The notes under the pieces are model-generated. The model did not search any database. It was given only the letters and a program-made list of their open reading frames with translations, and had not been told where the DNA came from. 64,000 nucleotides of DNA, from assembly GCF_902705885.1 (NCBI RefSeq), contig NZ_CACSIP010000010.1, positions 1-64,000 on the forward strand, read 5' to 3'. This document shows, in pieces, positions 44,478-54,226 of this stretch (position 1 is the stretch's first letter; each line of letters opens with the position of its first letter). A program made the translations under genes and the position numbers. The stretch is from Mycolicibacterium austroafricanum. Lineage in GTDB: Bacteria > Actinomycetota > Actinomycetes > Mycobacteriales > Mycobacteriaceae.

Positions 44478-45977
44478 TCAGCCGACACCCGGGGGCACGA
44501 GCATGGACTGCCACGTCTGATCCTTGCCGTCATCGGCCAGGTTCGATTGTGTGTATAGCTGACCGTCCGGGCCGACGTAACTGCCGGTCGCCGGGTCGTA
44601 CTCGGCGAATGCTATTGGTGGTGCGGCCGGTTCGGCATTCGGCACCGTCGTTGAGGGCGGCTGAGCCGGTGCGGGTTGAGCCGCGGATGCCGGCGGCGCC
44701 CCTGGACGCACCTGGGGGACGTCCTGCCCCGACAGCGTCGCGTTGGGGTCACCCTTCCAGTTGTAGCCATCGTTGAGCGGCACATAGACCTCGTCGCTCT
44801 TGCACATCTCTGCGGTAGGTGCACGCTTGCCCGGCTTGGTGGCGCAGGGCAGATTTCGCGCTCCGCGGACATTGAACGGCGAGTCTTGAGGCACGCGACA
44901 GTACAGATCGCCGGCCGGACGATCCGGGTAGTCTTCGTAAGCTGGAGAACGCTGCTGACTCGGCGGCAGATACCCGGTCATGCATGGCGGCGGGATGTTG
45001 AGGTTGAGGTCGAATGTCACGAAGGGTCCCTTGTAAGCCGTCTTGAGGCCGAGGTCGGGCACCAGCGAGCTGTCCAGGATCGCGATGGCCTGTGGCAACA
45101 GGACCAGAACCTGTTCGATTCCGGCGTGGTAGGTCAGCGCGACGTCCGCCACGCCTGTCAGATTGGCCAGCATGATGGGCAGTGAGGGCTGCAACCGGTC
45201 GAAGAGCTGTCTGGCTTCTGCTGCTGCCGCCGGGGCGTCCGCGAAAAGGCCTCGGACATCCGCGTCGCCTTGTTTGATCTGCTCAGTGAGATTCGCCATG
45301 TTCGCCGCCCAGGAGGCGATCGAATCCGACGTCTTACTCTGTGAATCGAGTATCGGCCCTGACTGATCGATGAGGTCCGTCAGCGGATCCAGGTTGGCTC
45401 TCGCGTCGATGGCCAGCGTGGTGGACCCGGTCACCAGACGGGCGAGATCGGGGCCCAGTCCGCCGACTGCCGCGGCACCCTCGTCGAGCACGATTTCGAG
45501 GTTTTCTTGCGGTATGGCGCTCAGTCCGCGGTTGGTGTCATCGAGAATCGTGGCGATATCCGGAGGTACGGATGTCCGATCCAGCGGTATGACGTCACCG
45601 TCCTTCAGAAGTGTCGCACCGGCATCGGTCCGCGGGATCAGATCGACATACTGCTCCCCGATGGCCGAACGACTGTGTACCTGGGCATCGAGATCGGCCG
45701 GAATGCCCACCTCGGAGTCCAGAGACAGCTCAGCCTCGATACCCGTGTCCGTCATGCGCACATCGACGACCCGGCCCACTTCCTGACCGCGGTAGGACAC
45801 ATTTCCTGATTTGTAGAGTCCCCCCGTGGCCGGAAGCTCCATTGCCACTGAGTAACGTCCGACGCCGAACAACAAGCTCGGCAGACCCATGTAGCCGACC
45901 GCCATCACCATGCCCGCTATCACCGAGACCACTGTGAAAACCAGGAGTTGGAGCATTACCCGCCTCGACAATCTCAT
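44478..45977 (-). CDS. mceF: MCE-family protein MceF
   Basis: 499 residues, last subunit of the operon. N-terminal anchor (about 8-30), then the MCE domain with the MceF-type opening ELPATGGLYKSGNVSYRGQEVG, a long helical part, and a Cys-containing, Pro-rich C-terminus (PPPCMTGYLPPSQQ, GDLYCRVPQ) ending VPPGVG. It forms part of the extracytoplasmic tunnel for lipids. It starts 1 bp after the mceE stop. Confidence 0.95.
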   Translation of the reverse strand: MRLSRRVMLQLLVFTVVSVIAGMVMAVGYMGLPSLLFGVGRYSVAMELPATGGLYKSGNVSYRGQEVGRVVDVRMTDTGIEAELSLDSEVGIPADLDAQVHSRSAIGEQYVDLIPRTDAGATLLKDGDVIPLDRTSVPPDIATILDDTNRGLSAIPQENLEIVLDEGAAAVGGLGPDLARLVTGSTTLAIDARANLDPLTDLIDQSGPILDSQSKTSDSIASWAANMANLTEQIKQGDADVRGLFADAPAAAAEARQLFDRLQPSLPIMLANLTGVADVALTYHAGIEQVLVLLPQAIAILDSSLVPDLGLKTAYKGPFVTFDLNLNIPPPCMTGYLPPSQQRSPAYEDYPDRPAGDLYCRVPQDSPFNVRGARNLPCATKPGKRAPTAEMCKSDEVYVPLNDGYNWKGDPNATLSGQDVPQVRPGAPPASAAQPAPAQPPSTTVPNAEPAAPPIAFAEYDPATGSYVGPDGQLYTQSNLADDGKDQTWQSMLVPPGVG

Positions 45978-45978
45978 C

Positions 45979-47112
45979 TCAGCGGCCCTGATCCACCTTG
46001 TACGGCACCATGAGTGGGTTGCCGCCGGTATAGGGGCTGGGCATCTGGCCGAAGGTACGACCCCATTGCATCTCCAGTTCGGTCAGGTGGCCTTCCCACC
46101 TCGTCCCGGTGAAGAAACCCGCGTCGATCCGACTGAGTGTCAGATCAAAGATGCCGGTGAGGTTGACGAAGTCCCCGCGGAAAAATTTGCCGATGTTCTC
46201 CTTGACGAAGGGGAATGTCGACAGGTAGCTCAGAGACCGGACCATGGCCGGTCCGGCGTTGGCCAGCGATTCCAGAACCGGCGCGAGGTCCTCGAACTCC
46301 TTGATCAGATTCTCCTTGGTCTGCGTCACGGAATCCGTCGCCAGTGCGCTCAGCTTGCCGACCTTGTCCAGCGCTTCGGCGAGGTTGTGGCGCTGCTCGG
46401 ACAGCACGGTCAGCGCCTGCGGGATGGTGTCCAACGCCTGGTCCACGACCGGCTTCTGATCTGCGATCTGGCCCATCAGGTTGTTCACGCTGTCGGTGGC
46501 GCCGATGATGTCTTCGGTCTGCTCGTTGACGTTGCCGATGAAGAGATCCAGTTGCTGTATCAGGCTTCGAATATCGTCCTCGCGTCCCGCGAATGCCGTA
46601 CTCAGCGACTGTGTGATGTCTTGAATCTGACCGATCCCCCCGCCGTTGAGAAGCATCGAGACGCTCGCCAGCGTCTGCTCGGTGGTCGGGTACGAGCGGC
46701 CGGACGACAGCGGGATCACAGATCCGTCGCGCAACCTGCCCTTGGGCGGGTCCACCTTCGGGCCTTCCAGCTCGACGTGGAGGGTGCCGAGCAGGCTGGT
46801 CTGGCCGATGGTGGCGGTGGCGTTCGCCGGCAGGTCAACATCGCCGTCAATCGTCATGGTCAACAGGGCATGCCAGCCTTGGCGCTCGATCTTGGTGACC
46901 GTGCCCACGTTGACGTCACCGACCTGGACCCTCGAATTCCGCTGGATATTGCCGATATCGGGGAGTTGCGCCTGAATCGTGTACGAATCGGGATCTCCGC
47001 CCCTGGTTCCTGGCAGTGGAAGGGAGTTCGCGCCTCGCCATTCGCAACCGGACAGGGAGACCACCGTCACGATGAGCGCTGCCGCGCATGCGCCGGCCCG
47101 GGACATCCTCAT
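45979..47112 (-). CDS. mceE: MCE-family lipoprotein MceE (LprK-like)
   Basis: 377 residues. It begins with a lipoprotein signal peptide; the lipobox cysteine is C23 in VSLSGCEW, so the protein is membrane-tethered by a lipid. MCE domain: IQAQLPDIGNIQRNSRVQVGDVNVG. The start overlaps the mceD stop by 4 bp (ATGA). Typical fifth mce gene. Confidence 0.95.
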   Translation of the reverse strand: MRMSRAGACAAALIVTVVSLSGCEWRGANSLPLPGTRGGDPDSYTIQAQLPDIGNIQRNSRVQVGDVNVGTVTKIERQGWHALLTMTIDGDVDLPANATATIGQTSLLGTLHVELEGPKVDPPKGRLRDGSVIPLSSGRSYPTTEQTLASVSMLLNGGGIGQIQDITQSLSTAFAGREDDIRSLIQQLDLFIGNVNEQTEDIIGATDSVNNLMGQIADQKPVVDQALDTIPQALTVLSEQRHNLAEALDKVGKLSALATDSVTQTKENLIKEFEDLAPVLESLANAGPAMVRSLSYLSTFPFVKENIGKFFRGDFVNLTGIFDLTLSRIDAGFFTGTRWEGHLTELEMQWGRTFGQMPSPYTGGNPLMVPYKVDQGR

Positions 47113-48443
47113 GAACCGGCTCCAGCAGGCACCATCATGTCGTGAAGGTCTGTGGAACCGACTTCCGGCGCCTCGGCTGGCAGCGCAGCTCCACCGTCAG
47201 GCATTGGTGGGGTCTGCGAGGGCATGCCCGCGGGCACCGGACCGGTGTCCGGCGGCGGCGGACCGGGCGGGATGTAGTCGGGCCGCAGCCAATCCTCGCT
47301 GTAGGTGATCTCGTTTGGCCGGGCATAGGCGCCGACCACGGGGTTCACACCCAGCGGCGGGAAGTTGTACTGCCGATTCTTCACGATCGGTGCGAGGTAC
47401 TGGACACACAGCTTCGCTGCCTGCTCGGAACCGAGACGAGACGCAGCCTCGATTGCGCCACAGAGGAATTGGATGGGATTGGCGAAGTTGTTGAGGCTGA
47501 ACGCACCGGCAAACCCGCCGATCGCCGGCGGGTAGATGTTGACGAAATTCGACAACTGGGTCGGTGCGAGGTGCAGTGTTTGCTCCAAATCGCCAAGACT
47601 CTCATCAAGGGCACCACTGATAGAGGCGAGCTTGTCGGCGGTGATACCGACCGGCTCCCGATTCTCGGCGACGAAACCCGTCACTTCCCGGGCGACAGCG
47701 TTCATATCGGCAAGCGCCTGACGCACTTCATTGGGCTGGTCTGTGAGCAACGTTGTGGTGGCGGCCAGGTTGCGATTGAGACTGCGCATCACATCGGTAC
47801 TGTCCTGCAACGCCGATACCACGAGCGAGATGTTCCTGATCGCGCCGAACATGTCACCGCTGTGGTCGCCCAGCGCCGAAAAGGCCTGCGACAGCTTGAC
47901 CAAGGTGTGGTGGATATTGGCACCTTCGCCGCGGAGGTTGTCCGCCGCGGTATTGACGAACGCGCCCAGCGTGCTCACCTCGCCGGGCTCGACAGGTTGC
48001 AGCGCCTCGACGAGTTTCGTGAGTTGTTCACGCAGGTCGTCCCATTCAACGGGCACCGCCGTCCGAGTCTGCGGGATCACTGCGTCGTTCTTCATCTGCG
48101 GCCCCTCCGTGTAGGCGGGAACGAGCTGGATCGCACGCGCCGACACCAGCGACGGAGACAGAATCACCGCTTGGGCGTCAGCCGGCACCTTGTACTGGTC
48201 GTCGACCCAGAACGTGATCTTGACCTGTTGGGGCTGGGCCTCGATGGTTTCGACTCCACCGACCCGCACACCCAGTATGCGGATGTCGTCCCCGGGATAC
48301 AGGCCGGTGCTGTTCGCGAAGTAGGCGGTGGCATAGGTGCGATCCGCCCTTTCGAAGGTTCTGAACAGCAAGACCCCGCCTGCGACGAGGATCAACACGA
48401 ATGCCACAGCCAGACCGGTCATCCACCTGCGTTTGGTCATCAC
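47109..48443 (-). CDS. mceD: MCE-family protein MceD
   Basis: 444 residues from GTG 48443, which overlaps the mceC stop (GTGA); the ATG one codon later is an alternative. Anchor at about 8-27, MCE domain (YFANSTGLYPGDDIRILGVRVG), a helical region, and a Pro/Gly-rich tail (PPGPPPPDTG). Middle subunit of the Mce hexamer or tunnel. Confidence 0.95.
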   Translation of the reverse strand: MMTKRRWMTGLAVAFVLILVAGGVLLFRTFERADRTYATAYFANSTGLYPGDDIRILGVRVGGVETIEAQPQQVKITFWVDDQYKVPADAQAVILSPSLVSARAIQLVPAYTEGPQMKNDAVIPQTRTAVPVEWDDLREQLTKLVEALQPVEPGEVSTLGAFVNTAADNLRGEGANIHHTLVKLSQAFSALGDHSGDMFGAIRNISLVVSALQDSTDVMRSLNRNLAATTTLLTDQPNEVRQALADMNAVAREVTGFVAENREPVGITADKLASISGALDESLGDLEQTLHLAPTQLSNFVNIYPPAIGGFAGAFSLNNFANPIQFLCGAIEAASRLGSEQAAKLCVQYLAPIVKNRQYNFPPLGVNPVVGAYARPNEITYSEDWLRPDYIPPGPPPPDTGPVPAGMPSQTPPMPDGGAALPAEAPEVGSTDLHDMMVPAGAGS

Positions 48444-49738
48444 TGTTGTCCTGTCAGATGCGGCTCAGCGGGCGATTCACCCGGTGCCGGGACGGACACC
48501 GGGCCGTGTTTGGGCGGCGCCTGCAAGCCTTCGGGCGGGCCGGGGGGCGGTCCCCCCGGCGGAGGGGCGGGCACCGGCTCCCGATAGGGATAGCGCGGGT
48601 CTCCCGGTTTGCCGGTGATGGCGTCGGGCAGCGTCATCCGCGGTTCACCCCCCTGCCCGGTCCGGGGAAACGGTGTCGGCAGAGCCGGCGTCGCGGGCTG
48701 ACCGGTCGGCGGATCGTTGATCTGCGATGGCATGAGTACATTCGGGTCAAGCCCCAGATCGGAGAAAGCAGCGTCGACGAACGGCTGGATGTACTGCCCT
48801 GGCGGTAGGTTCACGACGTAACCCTTGAAGAACGGACCGGACGAGACCGACTCGCCCAGCGACATCGAGTAGGCGTTGAGGCGTACCACCGCCTCCTGAA
48901 TCTTGGCCTTGCGGTTGTCGAGAATCGTCAGCACACCGTTGAGTTTGTCCAACGCGGGTTTGAACGTTTGGCTGTTGTCATCGATGAAGCCACGCAACTG
49001 TTGACTGATCGCAGATATGTTGCCCGATATCTGATCGAGCGCCCGGCTTTGGTTACGTAACTGCGCCAGAAAGGCGTTGGCGTTGGTGATGATCCTGACA
49101 ATCTGTTCGCTGCGCTCAGACAGCACGCCCGAAACCTCGTTGACGCTCACCAGCAGCGAACGCAACTGTTGATCACGCCGCGCGAGGGTGTCCGCGAAGC
49201 GTGAAACACCCTGCACCGCCACTTTCAGATCCGGCGGCGTGTTCGAGAAGGTCTCGGCCAAGGTGGACAGTGATTGCGAGAGTTCGTCTGTGTTGAGGTC
49301 ATTGATGGTCATCGACAGGTCACCCAACGTATCGGCAAGCTGGTACGGGGAAGTCGTGCGCTCCATGGGTATCGGTGCTGATTGTTGGCCCTCACCCCGC
49401 GGGGTGATCTCGACGAACTTCGCACCGAGGAGGGTTTTGGTCTTGATCGCTGCTTCACTTCGGTCGCCGACATGGATACCGTCGTCGAGATTGAAGTTCA
49501 CCAAGACCCGGTTGCCGTCGAGCGTGATTCGGGAGACCTGTCCCACCCGGAATCCGGATACTTCCACCGGTGAATCCGGCCGCAGACCGGCCGCATCCTC
49601 GAAATACGCTGCATAGTGGCGATTTCCATCGATGAAGGGGAGCTTGTCGTAGTTGAGGGCACCGATCAGCGCTGCCGCTACCAAAGAACAACCGATCGTG
49701 CCGACTACGATCAGGTTTCGTTCGCTCATGGGTTTCAT
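48440..49738 (-). CDS. mceC: MCE-family protein MceC
   Basis: 432 residues from ATG 49738 (ATGA overlap with the mceB stop); the frame to 49750 is less likely. Anchor (VVGTIGCSLVAAALIGALNY), MCE domain (FEDAAGLRPDSPVEVSGFRVG), helical part and a very Pro-rich C-terminus (PAPPPGGPPPGPPEG). Third mce gene. Confidence 0.95.
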   Translation of the reverse strand: MKPMSERNLIVVGTIGCSLVAAALIGALNYDKLPFIDGNRHYAAYFEDAAGLRPDSPVEVSGFRVGQVSRITLDGNRVLVNFNLDDGIHVGDRSEAAIKTKTLLGAKFVEITPRGEGQQSAPIPMERTTSPYQLADTLGDLSMTINDLNTDELSQSLSTLAETFSNTPPDLKVAVQGVSRFADTLARRDQQLRSLLVSVNEVSGVLSERSEQIVRIITNANAFLAQLRNQSRALDQISGNISAISQQLRGFIDDNSQTFKPALDKLNGVLTILDNRKAKIQEAVVRLNAYSMSLGESVSSGPFFKGYVVNLPPGQYIQPFVDAAFSDLGLDPNVLMPSQINDPPTGQPATPALPTPFPRTGQGGEPRMTLPDAITGKPGDPRYPYREPVPAPPPGGPPPGPPEGLQAPPKHGPVSVPAPGESPAEPHLTGQQ

Positions 49739-50763
49739 TTCGGCGTGCACCTACCCGAAGTCTGCCCCGCAGCCTTGATATAGACCGGTTGACCACCCTT
49801 GCCATTCACTTTGATGATCGCCTCACAGATGTAGAACGCGAACCAGTCTCCGTAAAGCCCTTGGCGACCGAGCATCTTGTACGCGTCCGGCAGAGTATTG
49901 AGCAGGTCGTCGAAGTAGTCGTGCTCGTTGAGCACGATAGTTCCCACGCGATCGGTTTCGTTCGTGATCTTCTGCAACGCCGGACGCGAGCGGGCCAGCA
50001 GGTCGGCAACGTTGGACGCGGCGTTGTCCGCGTATGCGATGGAATTGCTGATGTCGACCCGTCTTTCTGCTAATACCTCTGTGGTCAAGGCGATCTCGGT
50101 GATCGCCTGTCCGAACTCCTCGTTGCTGTCACCGAGTGTGCCGAGCACTGTGTTGAGGTTGGTGATGAGCTGTCCGATCAGCTCATCGCGGTCGGCCAGG
50201 GTGTTGGTCAGTGCTGCCGACTGCGTCAGTACTGATCCGATCGCGTCGCCCTGCCCCTGGAATGCTTGTATCAGCTGCGACGACAACGCGTTGACCTGTT
50301 CGGGATCAAGCGCACGAAAGAGCGGGCGGAAGCCGCCGATCAACGTGTCAAGATCCAGCGCCGGGGCGGTGCGCGATATGGGAATGGTCGACCCCGGTGG
50401 TAGTGGCTTACCACCGCCGTCACCAGCTTCCAGCGTCAGGTACCGATCCCCGTAGAGATTGTCGAACCGGATGACGGCCCGACTCGTCTCCGTGAGCTGC
50501 ACGGTGTCGTCCACGTTGAAATCGACTGCCACCGATGCGTCGGACCGGATGGCGATGTCAGCTACCTTGCCCACTTCCACGCCTGCGATTCGGACGATGT
50601 CGCCGTTCTTGAGTCCCCCGATGTTGGTGAACTCCGCGACATATTCGTGTTTGGGACCGAACCGCAGCTGGGCGAAAACCGCCACCAGTACGAACAGCCC
50701 GAGTAGGCAGACTGCTGCGAAGATCATGAGCCGCCAGACCACTGCGCTGAGGTTGCTTCTCAT
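49735..50763 (-). CDS. mceB: MCE-family protein MceB
   Basis: 342 residues from ATG 50763 with AGGAGG just upstream. Anchor (LMIFAAVCLLGLFVLVAVF), MCE domain (FTNIGGLKNGDIVRIAGVEVG), and a short C-terminus with paired cysteines (FYICEAI and GRCTPK). It is the shortest Mce subunit here, as is usual. A 40-bp gap from mceA is the widest gap in the operon. Confidence 0.95.
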   Translation of the reverse strand: MRSNLSAVVWRLMIFAAVCLLGLFVLVAVFAQLRFGPKHEYVAEFTNIGGLKNGDIVRIAGVEVGKVADIAIRSDASVAVDFNVDDTVQLTETSRAVIRFDNLYGDRYLTLEAGDGGGKPLPPGSTIPISRTAPALDLDTLIGGFRPLFRALDPEQVNALSSQLIQAFQGQGDAIGSVLTQSAALTNTLADRDELIGQLITNLNTVLGTLGDSNEEFGQAITEIALTTEVLAERRVDISNSIAYADNAASNVADLLARSRPALQKITNETDRVGTIVLNEHDYFDDLLNTLPDAYKMLGRQGLYGDWFAFYICEAIIKVNGKGGQPVYIKAAGQTSGRCTPK

Positions 50764-50803
50764 CAGGACCTCCTAGTAATGGGTCGATTTGGCGGTGCGC
50801 ACG

Positions 50804-52255
50804 TCATGGCTGAGCAGATGCCGGTGGCGCATGCGGCAGCGGTGTCGGTTGCATCTGGGCCGGGATCGGGGGCACGAAGGGCTCAGATCCCGGCGACGGC
50901 CCGGGTTCGCGCGGAGCCCCGGGCGGTGGTGCGGGTGGGAGCCCCGGATACAACGGCGTGCCGTCCGGTGCATACAACGGGGCTCCGTACGGCGGTGCAC
51001 CCGGGTAGGGGATCGGACCGGGTGCCGGGCCGTTGAAGTTGCGGATGCTCGGTGGCTCGGGAACGGCGCGCGTCACCGGGAAGTAGTTCGCCCATCCCGG
51101 GAAGCCCACCCCCGGGTTCACGCGGATGTCGTTGCCGGTGCCCCAACCGGTGTTCGTGATCAGCTGTCGCACCGGGAACTGTTGGGTGACATCCGGCAAC
51201 GATCCGCATCCCGGTCTTCCGCCAGGCCCTCCCTTGGCGCCGACGATGGGTACGTGGTCCGGGTAGCGATAGGGGTCCTGTCCCCACGCCAGTGCGGCGT
51301 CGAGTTCGATCGAATAGCCGTTACCGCCCATGGACTCGGCACCGCCGTTGTCGATGAACCACTTGGCGCCGACCAACAGGCAGGTCAGCATCGGGTTGTA
51401 CTTGTTGACCACCGCTGTCGTCGGTTCCAGCGTGTTGACGGTGTGGACGAAGTCGTCCTTACTTGCCGCGACGAGGTTGATGCCGCTGTCTCCCAGGCCG
51501 ATCACGTTGACCAGCAATGCGTCCAGTGAGGATTCCCGGTCGCTGATCGTCGTCGCGGTCGTGCTGAGCGAATCAAGGGTCTGCAGGATGTCCTCGGCGG
51601 CAACTCCATAGGCGTCGCTGAATCCCTTCAGGGATCGGAAATCGGCCCGGATGGAGTCGGCACGCGGATTGAGTGCGAGCAGCACTTCGTTGGTGGCCGT
51701 GGTGGCCTCACCGATGGCGGTGCCCTGTCCGCGCAGGCCCTGGGCGATCGCAGAGACAATCGAATTGAGCTTCGCCGGATCGATCTTGTCGAGGAGACCG
51801 ACCAAACTCTGGAACACCGTGTTGACCTCGGCGGTGACGTTGCGCGACTGCAGTGACTGACCGGCGCTCAGCCGCTCGGCGGATGGCTCGTCGGGGTAGA
51901 TGAGTTCTACGTACTTGGCGCCGAACGCTGTCGCTGCATCGATCTCGGCGACAACGTTCGCCGGGATGTAGTCGAGGTACTCCGGGTCGATGTCCAGTTG
52001 CAGGACCGCTTCACCTTGATCGTGGCTGACCTCTCCGACGCGGCCCACCAGCAGTCCGCGCATCTTGACCTTCCCACCGGGATCCATGACCAGCCCCGCG
52101 CGGTCAGAGGTCAGCGTCACGGGAACCGTTGAGCGAAACCAGCCACTGAACGACGCGGCGGTCATCACCACGACCATGAAGAGGACGAGGATGAGGATGG
52201 CTGTCCACCAGGCGGGGTGGATGCGTGATTCATCGCGGTGCTTCACGGTCGTCAT
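50804..52255 (-). CDS. mceA: MCE-family protein MceA
   Basis: 483 residues from ATG 52255, which overlaps the yrbEB stop (ATGA); the frame to 52459 is a shadow of yrbEB. Anchor at about 15-38 (WWTAILILVLFMVVVMTAASF), MCE domain (PVTLTSDRAGLVMDPGGKV, ATAFGAKYVELI), helical region and a Pro-rich tail with YGAPLYAPDGTPLYPG. Paralogue of the left-edge mceA, with long shared blocks. Confidence 0.95.
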   Translation of the reverse strand: MTTVKHRDESRIHPAWWTAILILVLFMVVVMTAASFSGWFRSTVPVTLTSDRAGLVMDPGGKVKMRGLLVGRVGEVSHDQGEAVLQLDIDPEYLDYIPANVVAEIDAATAFGAKYVELIYPDEPSAERLSAGQSLQSRNVTAEVNTVFQSLVGLLDKIDPAKLNSIVSAIAQGLRGQGTAIGEATTATNEVLLALNPRADSIRADFRSLKGFSDAYGVAAEDILQTLDSLSTTATTISDRESSLDALLVNVIGLGDSGINLVAASKDDFVHTVNTLEPTTAVVNKYNPMLTCLLVGAKWFIDNGGAESMGGNGYSIELDAALAWGQDPYRYPDHVPIVGAKGGPGGRPGCGSLPDVTQQFPVRQLITNTGWGTGNDIRVNPGVGFPGWANYFPVTRAVPEPPSIRNFNGPAPGPIPYPGAPPYGAPLYAPDGTPLYPGLPPAPPPGAPREPGPSPGSEPFVPPIPAQMQPTPLPHAPPASAQP

Positions 52256-53106
52256 CCGGAAAGATTGAAGTTGCCCGACTGCCCGTAGACGGACAGCGAG
52301 ATGACCAGGGTCACAAACACGACGACGATCAGCGAGGCGCGGACTGCCCGCCCGACGGCTTCTCCCACGCCTGCGGGCCCGCCGGCCGCGGTGAACCCGT
52401 AATAGGTGTGGATGACCATCACGGCCACCGCCATGGCGAGGGCCTGCACAAAAGACCACACGAGGTCCATCGGGTTCAGGAATGTCTTGAAGTAGTGGTC
52501 GTATACACCTGTCGATTGGCCGTAGATGAATGTGGTGCCGACACGGGCAGCGATGAACGACATCAGTACGGCGACGCAGTAGAGCGGGATGACGACGATC
52601 ATTCCTGCGAGCAGTCTGGTCGATGCCAGGTACGCGATGGAACGGACTCCCATCACCTCGAGTGCGTCGATCTCCTCGGCGATACGCATGGCGCCCAGCT
52701 GTGCGGTGGCACCCGCTCCGATGGTCGCAGCCAGGCCGATACCCGTGGTCAGTGGACCGATGATTCGAACGTTGAGATACGCGGATGTGAAGCCGGTGAG
52801 CGCCTCCACTCCAACCCCTGCCAGCGTGTTGTAACCCTGGACCGCGATGAGCGCACCGGTGGAAAGGGTGAGGAATCCGACGATCACGATGGTGCCCCCG
52901 ACCACAGCCAGTGCTCCGGTACCTAGGCTCATCTGGGCTATCTGGCGGGCAATCTCACCGCGATAGTGCAGGACGGCGTCACCGATCGACTTGATCGCCG
53001 TTCCGTAGAACTGGGTTTGGACCCCGACGCGGTTCCAGCCCGTGGTGAAGTCTTTGACGGCGCGATGCAACCTGGGCATCAGGGTGCTCGGAGCATTGCC
53101 GGTCAC
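52252..53106 (-). CDS. yrbEB: YrbE-family (MlaE-like) permease, B subunit
   Basis: 284 residues from GTG 53106, overlapping the yrbEA stop (GTGA). Same length and pattern as the left copy: IAQMSLGTGALAVVGGT, AVQGYNTLAGVGVEALTGF, GATAQLGAMRIAEEIDALE, GGPAGVGEAVGRAVR. Polytopic permease subunit of the Mce importer. The longer frame to 53769 is a shadow of yrbEA. Confidence 0.95.
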   Translation of the reverse strand: MTGNAPSTLMPRLHRAVKDFTTGWNRVGVQTQFYGTAIKSIGDAVLHYRGEIARQIAQMSLGTGALAVVGGTIVIVGFLTLSTGALIAVQGYNTLAGVGVEALTGFTSAYLNVRIIGPLTTGIGLAATIGAGATAQLGAMRIAEEIDALEVMGVRSIAYLASTRLLAGMIVVIPLYCVAVLMSFIAARVGTTFIYGQSTGVYDHYFKTFLNPMDLVWSFVQALAMAVAVMVIHTYYGFTAAGGPAGVGEAVGRAVRASLIVVVFVTLVISLSVYGQSGNFNLSG

Positions 53107-53864
53107 ATCGTCGCCTTCACGCCGACTGCGGTCACGATGACGTTGATGACGAACAGTGCCATGAATGAGAGCACCACGGTCTCGTTCACCGCGGTTCCCA
53201 CACCGGCGGGCCCGCCGCCGACGGAAATGCCCTTGTAGCAACCGATCAGCGCGGCCACCAGACCGAACAAGGCCGCTTTGGCCAGCGAGATGATGATCTC
53301 GGGAAGCCCGGTGAACAGCGTCATGCTGGCGACGAACGCCCCGGGCGTCACATTCTGAACGAACACCGAGAAGAAGAAGCCACCGACGACACCGACCACG
53401 GCAACGACTGAGTTCAACAGCAGGGCAATGACCACCGTGGCGAGGACTCTCGGTACTACCAGAGCCTGCAACGGGTTGATTCCCATCACCCGCATCGCGT
53501 CGAGTTCTTCCCGGATGGTGCGCGCCCCCAAGTCGGCGCACATTGCGGTAGCTGCGGCGCCGGCGACCACGAGGACGGTGACCATGGGGCCGATCTGCGT
53601 GACGGCGCCGAACGCAGCGCCCGCGCCGGAATAGTCCGCGGCACCGAACTCCACGAGCAGGATGTTGAAGATGAACACCGACAGGACAGTGAACGGCAGT
53701 GCCAGCATGATCGTCGGCGCAATGGACACTCGCGCGACGAACCACATCTGGAAGATCAGCTCGCGCCATGCGAACGGCGGTCGCGGTGCGACTACCGCCG
53801 TGTCGATCGCAGTGGCAAAGAATCCACCGACGGCTCGCATCTGTTTGGCAAACGCTTCCATGAC
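53103..53864 (-). CDS. yrbEA: YrbE-family (MlaE-like) permease, A subunit
   Basis: 253 residues from ATG 53864 (GAGGAG 12 nt upstream, a rather long spacing). Conserved ADLGARTIREELDAMRVMGI and GISVGGGPAGVGTAVNETVV. First gene of an eight-gene, almost gapless yrbEAB-mceABCDEF operon. An island-motif-like sequence is 115 bp upstream; the mas genes start divergently at 54227. No MceG ATPase gene is here, as usual for mycobacteria, where it is encoded elsewhere. Confidence 0.95.
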   Translation of the reverse strand, partial: VMEAFAKQMRAVGGFFATAIDTAVVAPRPPFAWRELIFQMWFVARVSIAPTIMLALPFTVLSVFIFNILLVEFGAADYSGAGAAFGAVTQIGPMVTVLVVAGAAATAMCADLGARTIREELDAMRVMGINPLQALVVPRVLATVVIALLLNSVVAVVGVVGGFFFSVFVQNVTPGAFVASMTLFTGLPEIIISLAKAALFGLVAALIGCYKGISVGGGPAGVGTAVNETVVLSFMALFVINVIVTAVGVKATM

Positions 53865-54226
53865 TACTACCGACCGCTCCTCTCGAGGTCGAGCAACGGT
53901 GGTTTGTTGCCGTGTTGGACTACGGTGACCATTAGGGCAGAGTCCAACACCGCGGGAGACAAGCAACAATCGCTGTCATTTCATATGGTGAGCACGTGCC
54001 GCTGGCAGGTATTCGGGTTGCCTACCCGTACTGCCCAGCGCACTGGTTCCATCATTTGAAGACACCCACCTTGACGTGACGCAACACCTCACGAAGGCTC
54101 GTCGAGTAGTTGCAGCAAATCCTCGCGTAGCCAGAGCACGAAGATCCCACGAATGAGGGCGCCGTCCAGAATCCGGCGTTTTCTCACTTCGGGTCGTTGA
54201 AGATGCTTCACGAGAAGGGAATCGGT
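53865..54226. promoter_or_regulatory. Divergent mce operon / mas promoter region
   Basis: About 360 bp without a gene. It contains island motif site 11 at 53979. The open frame seen on the minus strand at 54089-54679 is a shadow of the mas gene. Confidence 0.5.
53979..53993 (-). promoter_or_regulatory. Island motif site 11 (mce operon)
   Basis: Plus strand CATTTCATATGGTGA; minus strand TCACCATATGAAATG, 115 bp before yrbEA. It matches the consensus except for one base in the core (CATATGAA instead of CATCTGAA). Confidence 0.45.

Noticed and set aside
50804..52459. mceA frame extended upstream to 52459
   Set aside because: The extra residues overlap yrbEB and do not resemble MceA; the ATGA overlap at 52255 is the expected start.
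52252..53769. yrbEB frame extended to 53769
   Set aside because: It overlaps yrbEA; the GTGA overlap at 53106 gives the same length as the left yrbEB.
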